NCBI RefSeq assembly: GCF_001545115.1
Contig: NZ_FCNU01000011.1
Coordinates: 1 to 64,000 of the forward strand
DNA from: Candidatus Protochlamydia phocaeensis
GTDB lineage: Bacteria > Chlamydiota > Chlamydiia > Chlamydiales > Parachlamydiaceae
Length of the DNA stretch: 64,000 nt
Direction: 5' to 3'
In this document: positions 17,804 to 26,981 of the stretch, one piece after another
How the letters are laid out: every line of letters begins with the position of its first letter
Position numbering within the stretch: position 1 is the first letter of the stretch
Made by a program: the position numbers and the translations under genes
The notes under the pieces: model-generated
Databases searched by the model: none
Told to the model about the DNA's origin: nothing
The model's input: the letters and a program-made list of their open reading frames with translations, nothing else

Positions 17804-18297
17804 GAAAGACCTATTTTTTATCTAAAGTACCTTAGTTCATAACGCGACTGTCAGTCAAAAGTCAAGATAGGTTTTATCCTTTAATTGAACAAGCCAAACC
17901 TCTAGAGAAAAAGAATTCAAATCTTGACTAGTATGAATTCAGCGACAGTCTCTTAATAACGAGGCGTTTTTGATTATTTATTTTGACAAAAAATAATCTG
18001 ACAGTCTATAGTAAGCATACAAATTTAAATAGTCAATTCAAATGTCTAATAGCGTTTTAGTTAAATCTGTTTCTATTTCTTCTTCCATTATTATTGTGCG
18101 CTAAGCGCACACATACCCTTTTTTCTCTCTACATTTTTCTATTAAATCCCGAACACTAATCAGCTTAATCAAGCTAAGCCACTTATTTGTACGGGCTGAA
18201 CTGCACCGATCTTCTTTATATAGAAGAGCAAAGTCTTCAAAAGAAGACTTCATTTGAATGATTTAACAGATGCCTTGCATTAATTAAAGAGAGCTTT
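17804..18297. repeat. Intergenic region with degraded repeat halves
   Basis: No gene seen. At 17931-17955 the strand reads TATGAATTCAGCGACAGTCTCTTA, split here as TATGAATTCAGC plus GACAGTCTCTTA; its complement is nearly the end of the repeat at 36070 and of the IS5-type element. A hairpin GATTATTT/AAATAATC lies at 17972-17998, followed by GACAGTCTATAG. This is the upstream region of both rpe and brnQ, so their promoters should also be here. Confidence 0.45.
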
Positions 18298-19446
18298 ATG
18301 TCTTCTAAATACCGTACTTTATCTACCGGTCTTGCCATGTTTTCCATGTTCTTTGGAGCAGGCAACGTCATCTTTCCCCTTGTAATAGGGCAAGCAGCCG
18401 GAGAGCAAACCCCTTATGCGATTGCCGGTCTTCTGCTTACAGCCGTCGGCGTTCCCTTTTTGGGACTCCTTGCCATTTTATTGTTCCAAGGTAGCTATGA
18501 GCAATTTTTTAATCGCCTAGGTAAAATTCCCGGCTTTTTATTGGCTGCTTCCATCATGCTTTTAATAGGCCCATTTGGAGGCTTGCCCCGCTGTGTCGCG
18601 CTTTCTTATGCCACGCTTAAAGTCTCTTGCCCTAGCTTGTCTTTTGGCTGGTTTAGCTTAGCCGCATTTGCGCTCATTTTTTTGTGCACATTTAAGAAAA
18701 GCCGCATCATGGATTTGCTTGGCTATATCTTGACCCCTCTCTTGCTGGGCAGCTTATTCATTATAGTTGTTGCTGGCTTATGGACGGCTCCTTCTACTCA
18801 AGAATCCGCTTTATCCAGCGGACAGTCATTTATGTATGGCCTAGTAGAAGGATATAACACAATGGACTTGCTTGCCGCCTTCTTTTTCTCTTCAATTATT
18901 TTTCATAGCTTAAAGGCAAGCTTTTCCGAAGAACAGGAACAAGAGAGAAAAATCCTGGCCGTCGGGCTTAAAGCAAGCTGCATTGGAGCCGGATTGCTAT
19001 CGCTCGTTTACGTTGGCTTTAGCTTAGTCGCAGCCCATCACGCCTCCAGCTTAACTTTAAGTAGCCAAGGCGAATTATTAGGGTCGTTAACTTTGAAAAT
19101 ACTGGGACCTTATGCTGGACTTATCGCAACAGCTACCATTGCATTAGCCTGTCTGACGACGGCTATTGCTTTAGCGGCTGTTTTTGCAGAATTTTTACAA
19201 AAGGTCTTGCTCAAGCAGCGCATCAATTATTTGACAGCCCTTTTAGCGACTTTGTCGGCCAGTTATGCTGTCTCAACGCTAGAGTTTACAGGGATTGTCA
19301 CCTTGTTAGCTCCTCTGTTGCAAATCGCCTATCCTGCCCTTATCGCTTTTACGCTAGTGAATATCTTAGCAAAGCTCAGGCAGCTTAAGCCCGCTCAATC
19401 TCTCCTGACAAGAGACGAAAGCGCTTTTAAAGCAGAGACCATTTAA
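18298..19446 (+). CDS. brnQ: Branched-chain amino acid transporter BrnQ
   Basis: A 382-residue membrane protein with about 11-12 helices. The BrnQ/LIVCS signature is at the N-terminus (GLAMFSMFFGAGNVIFPL), followed by PFLGLLAILLFQG and LIGPFGGLPRCVALSY. The family imports Leu, Ile and Val with a cation. It is somewhat shorter than E. coli BrnQ, as in other chlamydiae. AGAG lies upstream of the ATG. Auxotrophic intracellular bacteria depend on such importers. Confidence 0.88.
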   Translation: MSSKYRTLSTGLAMFSMFFGAGNVIFPLVIGQAAGEQTPYAIAGLLLTAVGVPFLGLLAILLFQGSYEQFFNRLGKIPGFLLAASIMLLIGPFGGLPRCVALSYATLKVSCPSLSFGWFSLAAFALIFLCTFKKSRIMDLLGYILTPLLLGSLFIIVVAGLWTAPSTQESALSSGQSFMYGLVEGYNTMDLLAAFFFSSIIFHSLKASFSEEQEQERKILAVGLKASCIGAGLLSLVYVGFSLVAAHHASSLTLSSQGELLGSLTLKILGPYAGLIATATIALACLTTAIALAAVFAEFLQKVLLKQRINYLTALLATLSASYAVSTLEFTGIVTLLAPLLQIAYPALIAFTLVNILAKLRQLKPAQSLLTRDESAFKAETI

Positions 19447-19462
19447 ACAGCCCGTTCCCCTT

Positions 19463-19488
19463 GCTGCCATCCTGCCTTGGATGGCAGC
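19463..19488. terminator. Hairpin between convergent genes
   Basis: A perfect 10-base stem GCTGCCATCC/GGATGGCAGC with a 6-base loop lies between the convergent brnQ and orphan genes. It suits a shared terminator although no strong T-run follows. Confidence 0.55.
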
Positions 19489-19497
19489 TAAGCAGGC

Positions 19498-20841
19498 CTA
19501 ACAATCTTGTTCTGTATGAGCCATCACTAATTTGGCAAATTGTTCGCTTGAACGGACATAATCAGGGAGCGAAAGAGTCGGTCCTGGATTCTCCATTTCA
19601 GCCCCCTTGTCTTTCTCGTCGCATTCTATTTTATTGGGAGGCATGCCCGCATGCAAATCCGCCCCTTCTTGTTCGGGAGCTTGTTGGATGCTCAACTCTT
19701 CGCTAATCCAGGTCATGCTTTTATTGAGAATTTCCCATTCTTTATCCTCATCTTCTTCTGTCTTATTTAAAGAAGAAGTTTGCCCCTCCGGCTTAGGAAA
19801 CTTCGTTTTTAATTGTTCCCACATTCCCTCCAATATAGCCGCTGAATCGGGAATTGGATTAGATGGCAATGAGGGCAAATCCTTGCCATCTTTTTTTTCT
19901 TGATTGCCCGGAAAAGGCAATTCTACTGTAGCCTTTTTGGGCCTCGTATAGCGAGCTTGATCCATTTTAGACGGAAGCACTGTCTGATGCACTTGCGCCG
20001 TTTCAAACTTTTTCTTTAATTCGTCCTCCTTTTCTGGAAAAGAGGCAATAGGCTTGGAGCCAGGCTTCAATTGAACAGATTTAAGCTGTAATAACGAAAT
20101 ATTGAACGTTTTTCCCCCGATTAAAGGCATTCTTAAAGAAAGAGGAGCCTTATTTTTTTTCTCGGGTTCTGCAATAGGAGTCTCAGCCAGCAAAGGAGCG
20201 CGCGTATTTCTCAATTGAATGGAAGTCAATTGCTGTAAAAAACTTGAGGGAGGCGGCGGCACATCTTCTGTCGATAAAGACATGCCAACATCATTTGCCT
20301 CCCCCTCCTTCGCGACTTTTTCTGCAGTCAAATCTTGTGAATAATGCAAATGGGTCTCCTTCAAGGCATTGGCCACGCTCAAAAGAGCTAACGTGTAGAC
20401 GCTAATTTTATCTGTAAATTCTTTTGAAGCTTGGCTATCGTTTTCTTTTGGGCTTGCATACAAATCTCTTAACCTTTCAAATTTTTGCAAGGACAGGGGA
20501 AAAAGCGCATTGAACCTTTTTATGATTTCATTCATTTTGGTAGCCGCTTCTTTCTGCCCAACCTTCTGTTGGGTCCACTGCATGGCTTGATAGGTATGAG
20601 CCAAACTTCGCTCAAAAATTCTACAAATTAGATTTAAGGTAGGCAACCAACCGTCGCCCGACCAGTAGCGCCAAAAACCGCTGCGTTCATCAGGCTCAAT
20701 TTGATAATGATCGGCATTTAAAATGCGGATTTTCTGATGGGGTTCTAATTTCGATAAAATAGTCAAAGCACTAAAGAGCTTGTCTTGCTCTTCAAACCAT
20801 CGTGGAGGGATTCCCCACTCTGGACAATTGATCACTGCCAT
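19498..20841 (-). CDS. Large orphan protein, possible secreted effector
   Basis: A protein of about 447 residues, unlike any family I know. Residues 1-170 look like a folded helical domain (MAVINCPEWGIPPRWFEEQD; DLYASPKEN). Residues 175-390 are low-complexity, charged and Pro-rich. The C-terminus is acidic. No signal peptide or membrane helix. The start is ATG 20841 with GGGAG 8 bases upstream. Orphan, modular, soluble proteins of this kind in chlamydiae are often type III substrates, but nothing in the sequence proves it. Confidence 0.5.
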   Translation of the reverse strand: MAVINCPEWGIPPRWFEEQDKLFSALTILSKLEPHQKIRILNADHYQIEPDERSGFWRYWSGDGWLPTLNLICRIFERSLAHTYQAMQWTQQKVGQKEAATKMNEIIKRFNALFPLSLQKFERLRDLYASPKENDSQASKEFTDKISVYTLALLSVANALKETHLHYSQDLTAEKVAKEGEANDVGMSLSTEDVPPPPSSFLQQLTSIQLRNTRAPLLAETPIAEPEKKNKAPLSLRMPLIGGKTFNISLLQLKSVQLKPGSKPIASFPEKEDELKKKFETAQVHQTVLPSKMDQARYTRPKKATVELPFPGNQEKKDGKDLPSLPSNPIPDSAAILEGMWEQLKTKFPKPEGQTSSLNKTEEDEDKEWEILNKSMTWISEELSIQQAPEQEGADLHAGMPPNKIECDEKDKGAEMENPGPTLSLPDYVRSSEQFAKLVMAHTEQDC

Positions 20842-21021
20842 AATCAACTCCCTTTTTTATCGTTTAAATAGCCAACCCCAAAAGGGTTAAACCAAAGAAA
20901 CCGTTAAATTGCTAATTGCCTATTCAAAATTATTCCTAAAGAAAGTAATTTAAAAACGCACAGCAAGAATCTAGGGTGCATTGTCAATTAATGCTATTAT
21001 AAGGTTTGAAAGCCGTCTCCA

Positions 21022-21133
21022 AGAAGCTGTCCTAAATCCCATAACCACCTATATTTGAGATTATTTATCCCCCAGAAGAAGGTCCGAGTAAGGAAAAAGA
21101 ACTCGAATAGACTATTAACCTGAGTTTGGAGTT
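21022..21133. repeat. Palindromic intergenic repeat
   Basis: The copy reads AAGCTGTCCTAAATCCCATA, then ACCTATATTTGAGATTATTT, and in the other arm AAAAGAACTCGAATAGAC followed by TTAACCTGAG. These match 39654-39761 in order. The surrounding 20842-21373 shows no gene; it is AT-rich. Confidence 0.6.
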
Positions 21134-21373
21134 TTTTTGACAAAATAATTTTGCATATAGATTTTATTACAACATTGTAAAATCACCCCAAAATTTAAAA
21201 TAAATAAACATAGTTTCAAACTATCACATAATTTAATTTTTTATTTAAAAATTTTATCAAGCAAAATAGCGTAATTGCTATATAGGTATATGAGGATGAA
21301 TTAGAAACTGTTGAATTCCTTCATTCGAGATAAATAAGATGGCGTTAGAATAGGGCAGGTTTATTCGTCTGAT

Positions 21374-23338
21374 TTAAACTTTTTGTCGGACGAGGTCCCA
21401 AGCCCTCAAAGAGTCTTCAATGACCTGAAAAAATTGTTCTTTTTTAAGGGGATCTTTAGCGCAGCAAATATATCCAATGCATGCATTTCCATTCGCTTTC
21501 GCGTAAGCATAGGCCAGTTCTGTTGTTGGAATGTGAAGTTCCTGAATAGCCCGTGCAAGATTATCTTTTACATGAGGATCTTCAACAATAATAAGAGCAA
21601 AGATATTATAAGGCTCGGTATGGCGCTTAAGATAATAACTTTCTTGTTTGTATTCCTTAAGCCCGTCTAGCAGCATAACAAAGAGCGTCCTGAAAGCTTT
21701 AGGATCTAAAAGGGCGCGCACAATGACAGGCGCTAACGAATAAAAAAAGTTTTCCAGCAATAAATCATCATATTCTTTTATATCCCCAAGGAGATGGCGG
21801 ACTTCCGATAGCAGTTCATTCTGCTTAGAAATCATTCCTCCATTGTAATCCCGAACCTCGCCGATAATCTGAGAGAGCTCTCCAACAACTGTTTGACGGG
21901 CTTTATATAAATCAATGGAATGATCTGCCCGCAAAAAATTATCCTTCAATATTTTCAGGCGGAAGACAGCAGCTTCTTTGGGATATTTTTTGCGCATATA
22001 TCCCATGATTTTTGTCCGATCCGGGATATATTCAATGAACGTACTGGATTTTTTGAAGAGTTCAGGCAAAGGAAGCGTATCGGCTTTCACAATGCGAGCT
22101 AAAATGACGGTAAAATACAAATGAGCATAGGCTTGTTCGTCAAAGGAAATAAAAACTTGGGGAATATCACGGAGATATTTGATTTGGTTTGTTAAAATCA
22201 GCATATTGCGCATGATTTCTTCTTCATTGCGCGGCATAAAAACGGGATGCAGCTTATGTTCAATCCGGTTCTTTAAATTTGTAGGCAGCTCTCGGCGTAA
22301 TTTGCGAATTTCTGCAGCTGTAAAATCGCTTCCATCTTTTTTCTCTATTTCCAAATAAGAAATGCAAATATTTTCCGATCCTAATTTATTAAGAAGGAAA
22401 GAATTTTCGATTGCTTGAGCTGAAGGAATATATTGTTGAATGGCTCTTAAAAGGTGCCTCTCCCCAAAGGTTTCTTGGTCCCTAAAAAAATTGACGCCGA
22501 CGAGCAAGCTCAGCACGCGCTTGCGCCCTGCAGGCGTGCGAATAAAAGCACGAAAAATCTTTAAACTTAGGTAGCGGCGCTGAGCATTCTTCTTAATTGA
22601 TTCGCGCAGCGACTTGCGAAACAAGTATTGAATGCTAATAATACGGCTAAGATGGCGCGGCTGACGGGCTGCCTTAAAATCCTCCCGGCATGTCACTAAG
22701 ACATGCTGCATTTCCGTAAACACATCGACATCGTATGCATGGGGAAAACGTTTGACGAGAAAAGCAATGAATCCTTGAATGAGAGCCGTTTTATCATCGG
22801 CAGATAGTCCTTTAATCTCCAAAATCCGCTGAGCATAAAACTCGGAATGAATGCCCAAAGCGATCTCCGCTCCAATAACAGGAAAATGCCTTTGAATTTC
22901 TTCGAATTCAGCGCGGTTCTCTATACTGATCATGACTTCGCAGATAGTATAAATCTCATCACTCAGCTCCGCTAAGCGGAAATCGGAAGCATAGACAAGG
23001 ACGACATTCAGCCGCTTTCCCGGATTGAGCCAGCGGCTGATCATTTCAAAAAAGAATTTGAAAGAATTTGATCGATATTTAGATAAAGCGAAAAAGGACA
23101 GGTTGCCTGGAAATTTTCTTGCATCCGAACATGTAATAAGAGGAATCAATTGCTGAAAAATCAGCTTCTGATGTTCGCGTGTTGCTTCTTCCGTCTCTTT
23201 TTTATCAAAAAATTCTGCAGGCAGAATTTTTTTTAAGATACGGAGAATGACATCTCGATAATGCTGATTGATAATTCCATCGCCTTCAGGAGATTCAAAT
23301 AAAGTTGTAATTGCCAAGTTTGGATAATTGGTCATCAT
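21374..23338 (-). CDS. Large protein of unknown function
   Basis: A soluble, mostly helical protein of about 654 residues. There is no signal peptide and no membrane segment. It is rich in Arg, Phe and Leu, with segments such as LVKRFPHAYDVDVFTEMQHV and RRYLSLKIFRAFIRTPAGRK. The start is taken as ATG 23338 (or 23335), with GAGG upstream; a TTG further up is less likely. It ends close to nothing else and lies 26 bases downstream of the aspartokinase-like gene, likely in the same transcript. No family recognised; possibly a conserved chlamydial hypothetical. Confidence 0.55.
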   Translation of the reverse strand: MMTNYPNLAITTLFESPEGDGIINQHYRDVILRILKKILPAEFFDKKETEEATREHQKLIFQQLIPLITCSDARKFPGNLSFFALSKYRSNSFKFFFEMISRWLNPGKRLNVVLVYASDFRLAELSDEIYTICEVMISIENRAEFEEIQRHFPVIGAEIALGIHSEFYAQRILEIKGLSADDKTALIQGFIAFLVKRFPHAYDVDVFTEMQHVLVTCREDFKAARQPRHLSRIISIQYLFRKSLRESIKKNAQRRYLSLKIFRAFIRTPAGRKRVLSLLVGVNFFRDQETFGERHLLRAIQQYIPSAQAIENSFLLNKLGSENICISYLEIEKKDGSDFTAAEIRKLRRELPTNLKNRIEHKLHPVFMPRNEEEIMRNMLILTNQIKYLRDIPQVFISFDEQAYAHLYFTVILARIVKADTLPLPELFKKSSTFIEYIPDRTKIMGYMRKKYPKEAAVFRLKILKDNFLRADHSIDLYKARQTVVGELSQIIGEVRDYNGGMISKQNELLSEVRHLLGDIKEYDDLLLENFFYSLAPVIVRALLDPKAFRTLFVMLLDGLKEYKQESYYLKRHTEPYNIFALIIVEDPHVKDNLARAIQELHIPTTELAYAYAKANGNACIGYICCAKDPLKKEQFFQVIEDSLRAWDLVRQKV

Positions 23339-23363
23339 TGACCTCAACTAGATCTCAAATCGC

Positions 23364-24146
23364 TTAAATATCCTCATAAAGAGGTGTTGGTTGCCTTTCA
23401 ATAGCTGGATCATAAATCCAGGTTCCTTCTTCGCTTATTTTTGTAGGCATAAAGGAGCGGACCTGCAAAGGCAAGCCATTTTTAGCAGCCAGCCGAATAG
23501 CCCTCGCATGAAGCACCTTCGCCCCTCGATTGACAATATCTAAAGCCCTTTCATAAGTCAAATGAGGAAACTTTTCGGCCTCTGAATAAAACTTGGGATC
23601 TTTATCAAAAATCCCCGGTACATCTTTAAAAAACTCTACTTGGGAAGCTCCCAATGCAATAGCTAAAGCCACTGCAGACGTATCCGATCCCCCTCTTCCA
23701 AGAGTCGTGATTTCTTTTTGCATACTGACACCTTGAAAACCAGCTACAATCACAATTTTACCTTGCTCTAAGCAAGAGGCAAGTCGATAAGGGCGGACGT
23801 CAATAATTTTCGCATGACTATGATTTGCACATGTTATAATTCCGGATTGGCTGCCCGTAAAGCTCACCGCCTCCTTATTTTTATGGCAAAGAGCCATCGC
23901 AAGAAGAGCCATACTAATTCGCTCTCCTGTACTAATCAGCATATCATATTCTCTTTGCGGCGGCGTCGGATGCACTTGCTTGGCCAGCTCAATCAACTGA
24001 TTTGTTGTCTGTCCCATTGCGCTTACCACTATCACTAAACGGGAATAGATCTTATGTCTAGCAATAATTAAATCGGCAATATGGGAAAATTGATCGGGAG
24101 TCGCCACTGCCGCTCCCCCAAATTTCATCACTAAAGTCTCTTGCAT
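23364..24146 (-). CDS. Aspartokinase catalytic domain, no ACT domains
   Basis: A protein of about 260 residues covering only the amino-acid-kinase domain of aspartate kinase: MKFGGAAVATPDQF, ISTGERISMALLAMAL, GFQGVSMQKEITTLGRGGSD and FFKDVPGIFDKDPKFY. It stops soon after the kinase domain, so the two ACT regulatory domains of usual aspartokinases (about 400-450 residues) are absent. It would phosphorylate aspartate for lysine/diaminopimelate synthesis, without feedback control if active. The other lysine genes that cluster with lysC in Chlamydia are not here. ATG 24146 is preferred to a TTG three codons upstream. Confidence 0.8.
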   Translation of the reverse strand: MQETLVMKFGGAAVATPDQFSHIADLIIARHKIYSRLVIVVSAMGQTTNQLIELAKQVHPTPPQREYDMLISTGERISMALLAMALCHKNKEAVSFTGSQSGIITCANHSHAKIIDVRPYRLASCLEQGKIVIVAGFQGVSMQKEITTLGRGGSDTSAVALAIALGASQVEFFKDVPGIFDKDPKFYSEAEKFPHLTYERALDIVNRGAKVLHARAIRLAAKNGLPLQVRSFMPTKISEEGTWIYDPAIERQPTPLYEDI

Positions 24147-24213
24147 AAGATTCAATTAATAGGAACTTTGATTCTCTTAATTATTAGCCGTAGATTCAAG
24201 TATTTAAAATTGC

Positions 24214-24295
24214 TAAGAGAGTATATTAATACCCATAATGACCTAGATTCGAGCTCTTTATAAGGCAGCTATATTGGATTAATATAGCGCTCTTA
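24214..24295. repeat. Palindromic intergenic repeat
   Basis: Arms TAAGAGAGTATATTAAT and ATTAATATAGCGCTCTTA are near-perfect complements. The core ATAATGACCTAGATTCGAG matches the centres of copies at 43481 and 47604. Confidence 0.65.
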
Positions 24296-24888
24296 CATTG
24301 ACCTCACAGCAAATATAAATATTATAAACTTATGGATACTCTAACAGCTTATTCTTACTTGATCAAGCCTATTGCATACTTCTTTAACCTTTAATTTTTA
24401 ATTAGATGAGCCTTGAATGAGAGACCTGTTGTCGAATTCCTAATATTTTGACTAATCTTTTTAAAAAATAAATTTCCATTTAAATTTATATTCTCTTAAA
24501 TCCTTCTATTTCTTATAATTAAAAATAGTGAAAGATTACTATGTATTGGCAAATTAGCATCTGATTTTCTTTTTTAAGGTCATTGAATCCGATATTTTGA
24601 TAATAGAAAGCGAATGATTGCAATTAAAAGTGTTCTGCTTATTTATTAACAAACAACTCTTAATTTAAGCATTCACTTTGATATTAATCTCTTTTCTTAC
24701 TTTCCCTTCATTCATCAATTTTCAATGCTCTGCATACTTTAATTTGGAAATAGACGTCATCTTAGGCATTTCCTCTCTAACAAGAAAGTTCAACTTTGAT
24801 CATCTATTTGACAACTCTTTTGATTGCTTTTTTTCTTTTACATCTGTTAATCTATCACCATTATATGAAAATAAGGAGAAACCTTTAA
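24296..24888. other. Long AT-rich leader of rpsA
   Basis: No gene is supported. A half copy of the repeat (GAGACCTGTTGTCGAATTCC) lies at 24421-24440. A TTGACA at 24808-24813 could be a -35 box for rpsA, but no good -10 box follows. A 72-codon open frame at 24678-24896 has unstructured, Phe-rich content and overlaps rpsA; it is considered spurious. Confidence 0.4.
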
Positions 24889-26637
24889 ATGTCTAAACAC
24901 CCTCAACACACTTGGAATGAAAGCAACATCGTCGATGATGTCCAGTTCCAGGAAAAAGATGCAGAATTATTTAAAAATCTTTTAACACAAAGCGAAGCGG
25001 TGCCCGTTGAAGAAAATTCTTTAATGAGCCCAGGCAGTATTTTAAAAGGACGTATAGTCGAAATTACGAAGGACCATGTGGTCGTCGATGTAGGCTTAAA
25101 ATCCGAAGGATTAGTTCCTATTGAAGAATTTTCCGATCCTTCTCAAGTTTACTTGGATGCCGAAGTTGAAGTCCTGCTCGATCAAGCAGAAGATGAAAAC
25201 GGTCAGATCGTTCTTTCAAGAGAAAAAGCCGAACGCCTTCGTCAGTGGGAATATATTCTCGAGCATTGTGAAGAAGGTTCTATCGTTAAGGGTCGCGTCA
25301 TTCGAAAAGTTAAAGGCGGCTTGATGGTTGATATTGGAATGGAAGCTTTCCTTCCTGGCTCGCAGATCGACAATAAGCGCATTAAGAATTTAGATGATTA
25401 CATTGGCAAGACTTACGAATTCAAGATCTTAAAGATCAATATTGAACGTAAAAACGTTGTCGTTTCTCGCCGTGAATTACTGGAAGCAGAGCGCATCTCT
25501 AAGAAAGCTGAAGTGTTAGAACATATTCAGCCGGGCGATATTCGCGAAGGCGTTGTGAAGAATATTACGGACTTCGGCGTATTCTTGGATTTAGATGGCA
25601 TTGATGGCCTGCTCCACATTACGGATATGACTTGGAAGCGTATTAAGCACCCATCAGAGATGGTTCAGCTTGGACAGAAGCTCGAAGTCATGATTTTAAG
25701 CGTGGACAAAGACAAAGGACGCGTTGCTTTAGGATTGAAGCAAAAAGGTCCTAATCCATGGGATCAAATTGAGCAGAAATATCCGCCAGGAACACGCGTT
25801 CACGGCAAGATCGTCAATCTTCTCCCCTATGGAGCCTTTATTGAGATCGAACCAGGCATTGAAGGATTGATTCACGTCTCTGAAATGTCTTGGGTAAAAA
25901 ACATTACAGATCCGAGCGAAGTTGTCAAAAAAGGCGATGAAGTAGAAGCGATTGTTTTATCTGTTCAAAAAGAAGAAGGCAAAATTTCTTTGGGAATTAA
26001 GCAGACAGAGCACAATCCTTGGGATGACGTCGAGAGAAAATATCCTGTCGGACATAATGTGAAGGCAGAGATTCGCACGCTTACTAATTATGGCGCTTTT
26101 GTCGAATTAGAGCCGGGCGTAGAAGGCCTCATTCACATCTCAGATTTAAGCTGGATTAAGAAAGTTTCCCATCCTTCAGAAGTCTTGCGCAAAGGCGATA
26201 TCGTCGATGCAGTCATCCTCTCTGTTGACAAGGAAAGCAAAAAAATCACTTTAGGCGTTAAGCAATTGAGCACAAACCCATGGGAATCCATTGAGAAGAC
26301 TATGCCGGTTGGAAGCTTAGTGAAAGGCAAAGTGACTAAAATCACAGCTTTCGGCGCTTTTGTCGAATTAGACAGCGGCATTGAAGGCCTCATCCATGTG
26401 ACAGAACTATCCGATCAAGCATTCGGCAAGGTTGAAGATGTCGTTTCCAAAGGAGACGAAGTAACTGCCAAGGTTATTAAGCTTGATCCCGAGCACAAGA
26501 AAATTGCTTTGTCAATTAAAGAATATTTAATTGATCAAAATCAATATAATCGTGACGATATAGTCGTAACTCCTGCTAAGCGCAAGAAAAAAGATGAGCA
26601 GCATGCTGGTTCTGAGCAAGAATCGGATGAAGAATAG
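24889..26637 (+). CDS. rpsA: 30S ribosomal protein S1
   Basis: A 582-residue S1 with six S1/OB repeats, the first at about residues 48-115 and the last ending about 555. Repeats 3-6 are nearly alike ([59 protein letters not shown]). S1 unfolds mRNA and docks it on the 30S subunit. The tail is charged. A good AAGGAG precedes the ATG. First gene of the chlamydial rpsA-nusA-infB-rbfA-truB-ribF order. Confidence 0.96.
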   Translation: MSKHPQHTWNESNIVDDVQFQEKDAELFKNLLTQSEAVPVEENSLMSPGSILKGRIVEITKDHVVVDVGLKSEGLVPIEEFSDPSQVYLDAEVEVLLDQAEDENGQIVLSREKAERLRQWEYILEHCEEGSIVKGRVIRKVKGGLMVDIGMEAFLPGSQIDNKRIKNLDDYIGKTYEFKILKINIERKNVVVSRRELLEAERISKKAEVLEHIQPGDIREGVVKNITDFGVFLDLDGIDGLLHITDMTWKRIKHPSEMVQLGQKLEVMILSVDKDKGRVALGLKQKGPNPWDQIEQKYPPGTRVHGKIVNLLPYGAFIEIEPGIEGLIHVSEMSWVKNITDPSEVVKKGDEVEAIVLSVQKEEGKISLGIKQTEHNPWDDVERKYPVGHNVKAEIRTLTNYGAFVELEPGVEGLIHISDLSWIKKVSHPSEVLRKGDIVDAVILSVDKESKKITLGVKQLSTNPWESIEKTMPVGSLVKGKVTKITAFGAFVELDSGIEGLIHVTELSDQAFGKVEDVVSKGDEVTAKVIKLDPEHKKIALSIKEYLIDQNQYNRDDIVVTPAKRKKKDEQHAGSEQESDEE

Positions 26638-26650
26638 AGCTTGAGGTTTT

Positions 26651-26699
26651 GCAGCCGCCTTTTCCGATCGCATGAGCGATCTAAGAATTTGGCGGCTGC
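26651..26699 (+). terminator. Strong hairpin after rpsA
   Basis: The 9-base stem GCAGCCGCC/GGCGGCTGC encloses a second hairpin GATCGC/GCGATC. It starts 14 bases after the rpsA stop. No T-run follows, so it may be an mRNA 3'-end stabiliser or attenuator rather than a full terminator. Confidence 0.5.
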
Positions 26700-26735
26700 A
26701 ATTAAACAGACGAGCTAAGGCCTTTTTGGCTTGTT

Positions 26736-26757
26736 AAGACCTCCTTATGGAGGTCTT
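26736..26757 (+). terminator. Second hairpin after rpsA
   Basis: Perfect stem AAGACCTCC/GGAGGTCTT with loop TTAT, followed by GTCTCATT. A possible terminator separating rpsA from nusA. Confidence 0.5.
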
Positions 26758-26890
26758 GTCTCATTAAGAAAATTTAAATGATTCTTCACTCGTTGTTAAG
26801 AGAGAGTGGTTTAACAACCTGTGGAGAGTCCTTTAAAGACTAATGACCAAATTATCTTCTATGCATCTGGCAGTTAGAGCCTGTCTCCAG

Positions 26891-26920
26891 ATTTGGTTAA
26901 TGCGGCTGCATTAACTAAAT
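26891..26920 (+). promoter_or_regulatory. Stable hairpin in the nusA leader
   Basis: ATTTGGTTAATGC and GCATTAACTAAAT form a 13-base stem with a GGCT tetraloop and a single G-U pair, 61 bases before the nusA start. It lies within the leader of the nusA-infB operon. nusA operons in other bacteria are self-regulated through their leaders; whether this hairpin does that is inference. Confidence 0.45.
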
Positions 26921-26981
26921 CCAGTGCCAAGCTCTTGGGAAGAGGACTAAGAATACTATTACAGAATTAGAGGCATTAAGC

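Noticed and set aside
19461-19706. 81-codon plus frame after brnQ
   Set aside because: It begins in the terminator hairpin and opposes the end of the orphan protein gene.
24678-24896. 72-codon frame before rpsA
   Set aside because: Phe/Leu-rich, no ribosome-binding site, overlaps the rpsA start and lies in a plain AT-rich leader.
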